Assembly (NCBI GenBank): GCA_947384095.1
Contig: CANDFU010000012.1
Coordinates: 1-13,469, forward strand
Reading direction: 5' to 3'
Length of the DNA stretch: 13,469 nt
DNA from: an uncultured Roseburia sp.
GTDB lineage: Bacteria > Bacillota > Clostridia > Lachnospirales > Lachnospiraceae
Below, piece by piece: positions 8,605 to 13,411 of the stretch. The stretch's first letter is position 1. Each line of letters starts with the position of its first letter. Below the pieces are notes generated by a model that saw only the letters and a list, made by a program, of their open reading frames with translations, was not told where the DNA came from and did not search any database. The translations under genes were made by a program, and so were the position numbers.

Positions 8605-8850
8605 ATGAACAGAAAGGAAGAAGTGAAAATGACACATTCGGGGATTCTGGCGGCAGACGGCAGACGGTATGTTTCCGTCCGTTTCGAACGTGGAAGAGAC
8701 GCTGCGGAGGGGCGGCTTCCAGACTGTAAAATCACGGAAAATCATGGGTTTTCTCCGGTGGAAGTGGAGGGGCTGGAAAACTTTATGGTACAAAAATGCG
8801 ATGAAATTTTTTGTAAGGCCAGGGAAATCAATCCGATCAGAAACTGGTGA
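8605..8850 (+). CDS. Small conserved-looking hypothetical protein
   Basis: An 81-residue soluble protein without signal peptide or membrane segment, which I cannot assign to a named family. The body (HSGILAADGRRYVSVRFERG, then AEGRLPDCKI and a C-terminal helix EVEGLENFMVQKCDEIFCKA) looks like a short beta-hairpin followed by a helix, and the composition is that of a real protein. GGGAGG at about 8589-8594 supports ATG 8605; an in-frame ATG at 8629 after a purine-rich stretch would give 73 residues. It sits 33 bases after the GTPase-NYN gene and 10 bases before the GH5 gene, suggesting cotranscription. A 52-codon frame opening at 8571 overlaps it and is judged spurious. Confidence 0.65.
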   Translation: MNRKEEVKMTHSGILAADGRRYVSVRFERGRDAAEGRLPDCKITENHGFSPVEVEGLENFMVQKCDEIFCKAREINPIRNW

Positions 8851-8860
8851 GGAGGCGGTT

Positions 8861-9997
8861 ATGAAATTCCTTTTTTTCCTCATACTGGCTGCAATGCTTT
8901 GCATTCAGGGCTGCCAGGGCAGGCATGCGGAGCGTCAGACGCCGGAAATGCGGACAGAAAGTCCGGGACGGCAGAGTGTGGATGCAGGACAAGAAGATGC
9001 TGACCGGACTCTGGCGGGCGGAGCCGTCACAGAAGAGGCGGCGACAGAACCATACCCGGGCGCGGCGGGTGAGAAAAAAGCCGCGCCGTCCGTGACAGGT
9101 GCGCTCCACGTGGACGGGACAAAACTGTGCGGCAGTGACGGAACGCCTGTGCAGCTGAAAGGAATCAGCACGCACGGGCTGGCATGGTTTCCGGAGTATG
9201 TAAATGAGGCCTGTTTTGCACAGCTGAACGAAGAATGGAATATCAATGTAATCCGGCTCGCGATGTATACGGCGGAATCGGGCGGTTACTGTACGGACGG
9301 CGATAAGGAGCGGTTAAAACAGCTTGTCCGCGACGGCGTGGACTATGCGGGCGCGCAGGATATGTACGCCATCATCGACTGGCATATTTTGTCGGATGCG
9401 GATCCGATGCAGTATCTGGACGAGGCGAAGGATTTTTTTGACGGAATGTCTGCGGAATACGCGAAGGCGGAGCATGTGCTGTATGAAATCTGCAATGAGC
9501 CGAACAGCGGCACAACCTGGGCTGAGATCAGGACGTATGCGGAGAGTATCGTGAATGTCATCCGGAAAAACGACCCGGATGCGGTGGTTATCATCGGCAC
9601 GCCGAACTGGTCGCAGTACGTGGACGAGGCTGCGCGCGACCCGCTTACGGGATATGACAATCTGATGTATGCGCTTCATTTCTATGCCGCCTCTCATAAG
9701 GAAGAGCTGCGGGAAAGACTGATTCGGGCAGTGGACGCCGGGCTTCCGGTTTTTGTATCGGAATATGGCATCTGCGACGCCAGCGGAAATGGAACGATCG
9801 ACGAAGCGGAGGCAGATGCCTGGATCGGGCTGCTGGATTCCCTTGGAATCAGCCACGTCGCCTGGAATCTGTCAGACAAGGCTGAAACCTCGGCCATTTT
9901 AAGGGATTCCTGTGAAAAAACAAGCGGCTTTGCAGAGAGCGATCTGAGCGATGCCGGAAAATGGCTGTATCGGATGCTGACGGCGGAAAAGCGGTGA
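8861..9997 (+). CDS. Glycoside hydrolase family 5 lipoprotein (endoglucanase-like)
   Basis: A 378-residue exported enzyme predicted to cut beta-1,4-glucans or related beta-glycans at the cell surface. The signal peptide is short and very hydrophobic with a CIQGC lipobox (Cys18). Residues 19-80 are a Glu/Thr/Pro/Gly-rich tether, and the TIM barrel starts near VDGTKLCGSDGTPVQLKGIS. Family landmarks are visible: WNINVIRLAMY, IIDWHI, the acid/base Glu213 in YEICNEPN, His273 in ALHFYAA and the nucleophile Glu301 in VFVSEYG. The pattern is closest to subfamily GH5_2. No carbohydrate-binding module is present. The start at 8861 has GGTGAGGAGG just upstream; the longer open frame from 8669 overlaps the previous gene and lacks the signal peptide. 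It is the last gene of the + run. Confidence 0.93.
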   Translation: MKFLFFLILAAMLCIQGCQGRHAERQTPEMRTESPGRQSVDAGQEDADRTLAGGAVTEEAATEPYPGAAGEKKAAPSVTGALHVDGTKLCGSDGTPVQLKGISTHGLAWFPEYVNEACFAQLNEEWNINVIRLAMYTAESGGYCTDGDKERLKQLVRDGVDYAGAQDMYAIIDWHILSDADPMQYLDEAKDFFDGMSAEYAKAEHVLYEICNEPNSGTTWAEIRTYAESIVNVIRKNDPDAVVIIGTPNWSQYVDEAARDPLTGYDNLMYALHFYAASHKEELRERLIRAVDAGLPVFVSEYGICDASGNGTIDEAEADAWIGLLDSLGISHVAWNLSDKAETSAILRDSCEKTSGFAESDLSDAGKWLYRMLTAEKR

Positions 9998-10017
9998 GCA
10001 GATCTCACCGTTTTCCG
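9984..10017. terminator. Bidirectional terminator between converging genes
   Basis: An inverted repeat with arms 9984-9998 and 10004-10017 pairs as CGGAAAA/TTTTCCG plus CGGTGAG/CTCACCG, with one bulged G and a 5-base loop (CAGAT). The stop codons of the GH5 gene (9995-9997) and of the convergent dtxR-like gene (10005-10007) both lie inside it. The GC core followed by TTTT on either strand suits intrinsic termination in both directions, although the T-tracts are short. Confidence 0.6.
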
Positions 10018-10379
10018 GTATTTGCAATGTGCCGCTTAATCGCCGCAAAGCTTTCCGCGCTCACGTCGTGCTCGATCTTGCATGCGTCCTCAGCGGCGAC
10101 CTTCGGGTCCACGCCGAGCATAACCAGCCAGTTTGAGAGGGTCGTATGGCGTTCATATATTTTTTCCGCAATCTCAAGTCCTGTTTCCGTCAAATGGATG
10201 TGACTGTCTGTGTCCACGGTAATATAGCCGTTTTCCCGCAGATTTTTCATCGCTACGCTGACGCTCGGTTTTTTAAAGTTCATCTCGTTGGCGATGTCGA
10301 CGGAGCGGACATTTCCAAGCCGGTGAGACAGAATCAGAATTGTCTCCAGGTAATTTTCTGCCGATTCATTCATTACCAT
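10005..10379 (-). CDS. DtxR/MntR-family metal-dependent transcriptional repressor
   Basis: A 124-residue regulator: winged helix-turn-helix (about 1-65) followed by the dimerisation and metal-binding region (about 66-115). There is no C-terminal FeoA/SH3 domain, so the layout is that of MntR. By family knowledge it binds operators when loaded with Fe2+ or Mn2+ and represses uptake genes. Metal ligands can be aligned by hand: Asn9 and Glu12 (MntR Asp8 and Glu11), His78 (MntR His77), Cys100 (Glu99 in MntR, Cys102 in DtxR), Glu103 and His104. It is thus a hybrid between manganese and iron types, and the metal cannot be called. ATG 10379 is preferred: AAAAAAGGGGG lies eight bases upstream, whereas the GTG at 10388 falls inside that site. 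No transporter gene adjoins it. Confidence 0.88.
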   Translation of the reverse strand: MVMNESAENYLETILILSHRLGNVRSVDIANEMNFKKPSVSVAMKNLRENGYITVDTDSHIHLTETGLEIAEKIYERHTTLSNWLVMLGVDPKVAAEDACKIEHDVSAESFAAIKRHIANTGKR

Positions 10380-10402
10380 CTGATACACCCCCTTTTTTAT
10401 AT

Positions 10403-10419
10403 CAGACCGCGGCGGTCTG
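10403..10419. repeat. Perfect palindrome in the dtxR-like leader
   Basis: CAGACCGC at 10403-10410 and GCGGTCTG at 10412-10419 form a perfect 8-bp inverted repeat around one central base, about 24 bases upstream of the regulator's start codon. It could be an operator or an mRNA hairpin next to the ribosome site. No long T-tract follows, so it is not a terminator. Confidence 0.5.
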
Positions 10420-10451
10420 TCTGTTTACCGTCTCGGAGAGCCGGTCTCTGT

Positions 10452-10480
10452 CAGGATGGAATCCTATCCTGTTTATTTTA
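10452..10480 (-). promoter_or_regulatory. Candidate dtxR-like promoter -10 and operator palindrome
   Basis: On the - strand TAAAAT (10480-10475) is a fair -10 element, with no good -35 in front. Overlapping the expected start of transcription is an imperfect 20-bp palindrome at 10452-10471 (CAGGAT, 8 bases, ATCCTG; 16 of 20 positions symmetric). A repressor bound there would block the promoter, so autoregulation by the metal regulator is a reasonable guess. It does not match the classical DtxR or MntR boxes. Confidence 0.35.
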
Positions 10481-10530
10481 ACACATTTCCCGGCCTGTTC
10501 CCATACTCTTTCTGAAAATGGGGCGTCGGT

Positions 10531-10560
10531 TTTATAAAGGTTCCCTAAATCGGTTATACT
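10531..10560 (+). promoter_or_regulatory. Weak candidate sigma-A promoter pointing into the left site
   Basis: TTTATA (10531-10536), an 18-base spacer and TATACT (10555-10560, five of six consensus) form a plausible housekeeping promoter on the + strand. As assembled it would run straight into the hairpin terminator at 10567-10615. If the segment to its right inverted, the recombinase gene would come to lie downstream of it in the sense direction. The match is modest. Confidence 0.3.
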
Positions 10561-10566
10561 GTAAAA

Positions 10567-10615
10567 TAAACAAAAAACGCAACATTCTGTTATGAAATGT
10601 TGCGTTTTTTGTTTA
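10567..10615. terminator. 20-bp perfect hairpin, bidirectional terminator enclosing the left recombination site
   Basis: Arms 10567-10586 and 10596-10615 are exact reverse complements over 20 bp, with a 9-base loop (CTGTTATGA). The GC part (GCAACATT/AATGTTGC) is flanked by A6 and T6, so each strand shows a stem followed by TTTTTTGTTTA, a strong intrinsic terminator in both directions. It would stop recombinase transcripts before dtxR and also catch the sigma-28 promoter at 10624-10650. The inner 12-bp arms and loop double as the left recombination site. Confidence 0.85.
10575..10607 (-). repeat. Left recombination site (inverted copy)
   Basis: Read on the - strand: arm AAACGCAACATT, spacer TCATAACAG (10595-10587), arm AATGTTGCGTTT. 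The arms are perfect inverted repeats around an asymmetric 9-base spacer, the usual form of a tyrosine-recombinase core site. It matches the right site at 28 of 33 positions, including 8 of 9 spacer bases, and lies in the opposite orientation, so recombination between the two would invert the DNA between them. Confidence 0.75.
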
Positions 10616-10623
10616 CACTGTAT

Positions 10624-10650
10624 ATATCGTCCATGTGCAGAAATACTTTA
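10624..10650 (-). promoter_or_regulatory. Sigma-28/sigma-D flagellar promoter inside the invertible segment
   Basis: On the - strand TAAA (10650-10647), exactly 15 bases, then GACGATAT (10631-10624). The Bacillus sigma-D consensus is TAAA-N15-GCCGATAT, so 11 of 12 defined bases match; against the E. coli form TAAAGTTT-N11-GCCGATAA, 13 of 16 match. The expected start near 10616 falls at the edge of the hairpin terminator. No flagellar gene lies in the direction it points, but csrA and flagellin lie on the other side of the invertible segment. I see no comparable motif directly upstream of either of those genes. Confidence 0.72.
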
Positions 10651-10681
10651 GTCTTTTTTCTGAATTTTTCTTTTCTTTTTC

Positions 10682-11260
10682 TTAAAGCAGAACTTCCATA
10701 AATGCCGCGTCGCGCTCATCCTGATCGATCCCCAGATAACGTTTGGTGTAGGAATACGAAGAGTGGTTGTAAATATCCATCAGAAGCGCAGGCTGTATGC
10801 CTTTTTTCCATGCATGATAACCGAATGTTTTGCGGAGTGAATGGCAACTGATATGCGGCAGCCGTATCGTCTCATCTGCGGCTTTCCGGATCAGCCGGTA
10901 TGCCGTTGTGCGGCTGATCGGTATCGAGTGATCTGTGCTTTTGGTAAACACAAACTCGCCGGCCTGCGGCGTTCTTATTCCGGCAAAAGATTTCAGCGCG
11001 CTCACGACATGGGAATTGAGTGCAATCACAGATGCTTTTCCTGTCTTTTGTTCTGTGATCCGCAAGTGTTTTACAATCTGGCGCGAATCAAAGTCATAGA
11101 GATCATCCCATCTCAAGGATAACACGTCACTGATGCGCAGCGCCGTATTCAGGGTAAGGACGATCAATGCATGGTTTCTGGCGGAAGGACGCGTTGTCAG
11201 ATAATAGTCTGTAAACTGTCTCAGTTTTTCTTCATTTCGTATTGGTTGTGCTGTTCCCAC
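10682..11260 (-). CDS. FimB/FimE-type tyrosine recombinase (DNA invertase)
   Basis: A 192-residue site-specific recombinase consisting almost only of the catalytic domain, the size of FimB and FimE (about 200 residues), without the separate arm- or core-binding domain of phage integrases. All catalytic residues are visible: Arg42 in TALRISDVLSL, Lys72 in the QKTGK beta-hairpin, His140 and Arg143 in CHSLRKTFGYHAWKKG, His166 in IYNHSS, and the nucleophile Tyr175 in TKRYLGI. It starts at GTG 11260 with AGAAAAGGGGG about nine bases upstream. Paired inverted lox-like sites flank it, at about 20 bases upstream and 75 bases downstream, so it most likely catalyses inversion of the segment in which it lies. 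Its own promoter is not clear; it may overlap the right site. Confidence 0.92.
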   Translation of the reverse strand: MGTAQPIRNEEKLRQFTDYYLTTRPSARNHALIVLTLNTALRISDVLSLRWDDLYDFDSRQIVKHLRITEQKTGKASVIALNSHVVSALKSFAGIRTPQAGEFVFTKSTDHSIPISRTTAYRLIRKAADETIRLPHISCHSLRKTFGYHAWKKGIQPALLMDIYNHSSYSYTKRYLGIDQDERDAAFMEVLL

Positions 11261-11281
11261 TGTTGTTTTCCCCCTTTTCTG

Positions 11282-11314
11282 AAATGCAACATTTCATAAC
11301 AAACTGTTACATTT
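11282..11314 (+). repeat. Right recombination site
   Basis: Read on the + strand: arm AAATGCAACATT, spacer TCATAACAA (11294-11302), arm ACTGTTACATTT. The arms pair at 10 of 12 positions. It matches the left site at 28 of 33 positions in inverted orientation. It lies between the recombinase start (11260, leftward) and the csrA leader hairpin (11316), exactly where an inversion would exchange the promoter region of csrA. Confidence 0.75.
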
Positions 11315-11315
11315 T

Positions 11316-11350
11316 CAGCCAGTCGGACATGGCTGCAGAAACAAGGAGGT
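11316..11350 (+). promoter_or_regulatory. Predicted CsrA binding sites in the csrA leader
   Basis: CAGCCA (11316-11321) and TGGCTG (11330-11335) make a 6-bp stem whose 8-base loop GTCGGACA exposes GGA. Five bases later ACAAGGAGGT (11341-11350), the Shine-Dalgarno of csrA, matches the CsrA consensus ACAnGGAnGU at every fixed position. A looped GGA plus a GGA in the ribosome site is the classical two-site layout for CsrA repression, so csrA is probably autoregulated. Confidence 0.68.
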
Positions 11351-11357
11351 TTTTCGG

Positions 11358-11615
11358 ATGTTAAAGCTGACACTGAAACCGGGAGAGTATATCAACATTG
11401 GCACGGATATCCGCATTGTTTTTTCGGGCGGTTCGGCCAACAATATTCATCTTTTGCTGGATGCGCCCAGGGAAATTCCGATCGCGCGAAACCGCGCGCA
11501 AAACGACGGGGGAAAAACATCCTACTATACGGATCGCAGGATTTCGGAGGAAGCACAGCGCGAGATTGCAGGCATCATAAGGCGGGAGCGCCACAGACAG
11601 GATGCAGCGCGGTAA
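11358..11615 (+). CDS. csrA: CsrA carbon storage regulator (RNA-binding translational repressor)
   Basis: An 85-residue CsrA/RsmA protein. Its N-terminal half follows the family: LKLTLKPGEYINIG, a beta-rich middle, and LLLDAPREIPIARNRA with the conserved DAP turn and Arg44, which contacts RNA in E. coli CsrA. Position 6, Arg in E. coli and an RNA contact, is Leu here, and position 7 is Lys. The C-terminal tail is long and very basic (RRERHRQDAAR). In B. subtilis CsrA represses flagellin translation and is held by FliW; here csrA lies directly before the flagellin gene, 92 bases apart. No fliW is in the window. The start has a perfect SD, itself a predicted CsrA site, and no sigma-28 promoter precedes it in the assembled orientation. 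Confidence 0.9.
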   Translation: MLKLTLKPGEYINIGTDIRIVFSGGSANNIHLLLDAPREIPIARNRAQNDGGKTSYYTDRRISEEAQREIAGIIRRERHRQDAAR

Positions 11616-11654
11616 TAGGCAGGCCGTAACGGCGCTGTTTATTATAGACAACAG

Positions 11655-11701
11655 CCCGGGAACGGATTCCGGGGCAGAACAAATTTTAAACACATGGAGG
11701 T
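11655..11701 (+). promoter_or_regulatory. Predicted CsrA binding sites in the flagellin leader
   Basis: A hairpin at 11655-11674 pairs CCCGGGAA with TTCCGGGG (one mismatch) and presents CGGA as its tetraloop. Downstream, ACATGGAGGT at 11692-11701 contains the flagellin Shine-Dalgarno and matches ACAnGGAnGU at every fixed position, seven bases before the ATG at 11708. This is the same hairpin-plus-SD layout as in the csrA leader and resembles the two-site control known for B. subtilis hag. Confidence 0.72.
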
Positions 11702-11707
11702 AATATT

Positions 11708-13312
11708 ATGGTAGTACAGCACAATTTGACAGCGATGAATGCGAACAGGATGTTAGGGATCACGACCGGACAGCAGTCCAAGTCTGCGGAGCGGTTATCT
11801 TCCGGTTATAAGATCAACCGCGCGGCTGACGATGCGGCAGGACTTACGATCTCTGAAAAGATGCGGAAGCAGATCCGCGGCCTCGATCAGGCATCGGCGA
11901 ATGCACAGGACGGTATTTCCTGCGTGCAGACAGCGGAAGGCGCGCTGACGGAAGTACATTCCATGCTGCAGCGTATGAATGAGCTGGCAGTGCAGGCGGC
12001 AAACGGCACAATGTCGACGGATGACCGGCAGGCAGTCCAGGACGAGATCGATCAGCTTGTGACAGAGATCGACCGTGTCTCCGAGACGACAAAATTTAAT
12101 GAGATCTATCTGCTGAAGGGCGAAGACGGGACGCAGAAGACGAGTACGAAGGCAAGCTACGCGATACAGGATGCCTATAAGGCGGACCAGGAAGGAAAAC
12201 TGGGCGTCATAGCCGGACAGGATGCGTACGCAGCGGGAAGTACGACAGCTGTTACGGGAGGGGCGGCGGCTACCGCAGCTTCCATGGCGCTGGATACGGC
12301 GGCGCTCGGGGCAAACAAACTGTTTGTCAGTCCTACAGGCGGCGGTACGGCAGCTACAGACCACGTCGAAGTGACAGACGCTGACCTTAAAAATTATTTT
12401 GACGTGGATGACGCGGGAAATGTGACGGCAAAAGCCGGGCTGACTTTCGTGACGGCGGCAAACATCACACTGGCGAATGCCGGCGGCGGAACTACTTCTA
12501 CCGGCGTCGACAGCGTTACCGGTACGGCGGCAACGGACGCGGCACAGAGCGAGATCGACAAATATGTGGAAATCGGCGCGGACGGCAAATTAAAATATAA
12601 AGAAGGCATGCTTCTTTATAAACAGCCGGCAGACGCGACAGATGAATATGGAGATCAGCTGAATGCAGAAGTCATCGCGGAGGCAGATCTGGATCAGTAC
12701 TTTGAGGTTGCCGGAAATCCGCTTGTGGATCTCGCCAGCGGTGAAAAAATTTCGGAAGCTGACCTGGAAAAATATTTTGAAAACGGCGCTTATAAGGGCG
12801 GGATTGCCAGGAAGGATGCCGGCGGCAATGTAACTGAGATCGGCGCCGAGCAGATCGAGACGTATGTCAAGGTGAATAAAAAGACGTCGACAAGTGCGGA
12901 GGCACTGGAATTTAAGCTTCATGTCGGTTCCGAGTCAGATCCGAAAAACAAGATCGACGTGAAAATTGAGGCGATGTCCGCAGGCGGAATCGGTGTCGAT
13001 GTCTTAAAAGCGGACGGTCTGATGACACAGGATGACGCGACGGCCGCGATTGATACGATCGCGAATGCAATCAAAAAAGTGTCAGAGCAGCGTTCTGCGC
13101 TCGGCGCCGTACAGAACCGTCTGGAGCATACCATAGCGAACCTGGATAACGTCGTCGAGAATACGACCGCGGCGGAGTCCCGCATCCGTGACACCGATAT
13201 GGCGGAAGAGATGGTGGAATACAGCAAGAATAATATTCTTGCGCAGGCCGGCCAGTCCATGCTGGCACAGGCAAATCAGTCTACACAGGGCGTTCTTTCG
13301 TTATTACAGTAA
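11708..13312 (+). CDS. Flagellin (Lachnospiraceae type)
   Basis: The 534-residue filament subunit, exported by the flagellar type III system without a cleaved signal. The N-terminal D0/D1 region (1-140) is strongly conserved: MVVQHNLTAMNANRMLG, LSSGYKINRAADDAAGL, LQRMNELAVQAANGT. The C-terminal D1/D0 region (about 430-534) has AVQNRLEHTIANLDNV, SRIRDTDMAEEM and the end QSTQGVLSLLQ. The surface-exposed middle is Ala/Thr/Gly-rich and contains five copies of a motif like ADLxxYFEV (225, 281, 326, 351, 381). Arg89, Glu92 and Leu93 align with TLR5-contact residues of Salmonella FliC, with Asn91 in place of Arg92. Translation is probably controlled by CsrA; transcription may be read through from csrA. 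A strong terminator follows. Confidence 0.97.
   Translation: MVVQHNLTAMNANRMLGITTGQQSKSAERLSSGYKINRAADDAAGLTISEKMRKQIRGLDQASANAQDGISCVQTAEGALTEVHSMLQRMNELAVQAANGTMSTDDRQAVQDEIDQLVTEIDRVSETTKFNEIYLLKGEDGTQKTSTKASYAIQDAYKADQEGKLGVIAGQDAYAAGSTTAVTGGAAATAASMALDTAALGANKLFVSPTGGGTAATDHVEVTDADLKNYFDVDDAGNVTAKAGLTFVTAANITLANAGGGTTSTGVDSVTGTAATDAAQSEIDKYVEIGADGKLKYKEGMLLYKQPADATDEYGDQLNAEVIAEADLDQYFEVAGNPLVDLASGEKISEADLEKYFENGAYKGGIARKDAGGNVTEIGAEQIETYVKVNKKTSTSAEALEFKLHVGSESDPKNKIDVKIEAMSAGGIGVDVLKADGLMTQDDATAAIDTIANAIKKVSEQRSALGAVQNRLEHTIANLDNVVENTTAAESRIRDTDMAEEMVEYSKNNILAQAGQSMLAQANQSTQGVLSLLQ
12380..12874 (+). repeat. Five degenerate ADLxxYFEV motifs in the flagellin variable domain
   Basis: The translated motif occurs at residues 225 (ADLKNYFDV), 281 (SEIDKYVEI), 326 (ADLDQYFEV), 351 (ADLEKYFEN) and 381 (EQIETYVKV), at intervals of 25-56 residues. 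Each is followed within a few residues by a Gly- or Lys-rich turn. The copies have diverged at the DNA level, so they look like an old structural repeat rather than a slipping tandem array. Confidence 0.6.
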
Positions 13313-13375
13313 ATCCTCATGCCGGTTATTCCGGTGCCACTATGGAATGAAGAATGAAAGTGGTTTTCCTGTGAG

Positions 13376-13411
13376 CCTCCGGCGTGCAGAATTGCACGCC
13401 GGAGGTTTTTT
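13376..13411 (+). terminator. Strong intrinsic terminator after flagellin
   Basis: A perfect 13-bp stem, CCTCCGGCGTGCA (13376-13388) with TGCACGCCGGAGG (13393-13405), a 4-base loop GAAT, and T6 at 13406-13411. It lies 63 bases after the flagellin stop and closes the csrA-flagellin unit. Nothing recognisable follows in the last 58 bases. Confidence 0.95.

Larger units (their letters stand above)
10587..11302. mobile_element. Predicted invertible DNA segment with its own recombinase
   Basis: Spacer to spacer, this 716-bp segment lies between two inverted, near-identical sites. It carries the tyrosine recombinase gene and a sigma-28-type promoter at its left end. In the assembled orientation the promoter faces left into a terminator. 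After inversion it would face csrA and flagellin to the right, with a leader of roughly 85 bases, and the left site's hairpin would be split between the two ends so that no T-rich terminator stands before csrA. Inversion itself is inferred; the repeats, gene and promoter are seen directly. Confidence 0.7.

Noticed and set aside
8571..8729. A 52-codon frame opening in a TAATG overlap with the GTPase-NYN stop
   Set aside because: The product is Arg/Gly-rich without recognisable structure and overlaps the better-supported gene at 8605; the start overlap seems coincidental.
8669..8860. Longer N-terminus for the GH5 protein
   Set aside because: It overlaps the 81-residue gene and would bury the signal peptide and lipobox that begin at 8861.
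10682..11260. Reading the recombinase as a prophage or transposon remnant
   Set aside because: No phage, transposase or cargo genes adjoin it, it has the short Fim-like form, and the paired inverted sites with a flagellar promoter favour a resident DNA switch.
11282..11330. A promoter for the recombinase overlapping the right site (TGTTATGAA on the - strand)
   Set aside because: It has an extended -10-like element but no -35 at the right distance, and the same bases are part of the conserved recombination spacer, so the likeness may be accidental.
11795..12364. A 189-codon antisense frame within flagellin
   Set aside because: Cys/Arg-rich mirror of the conserved flagellin N-terminus; no family resemblance.
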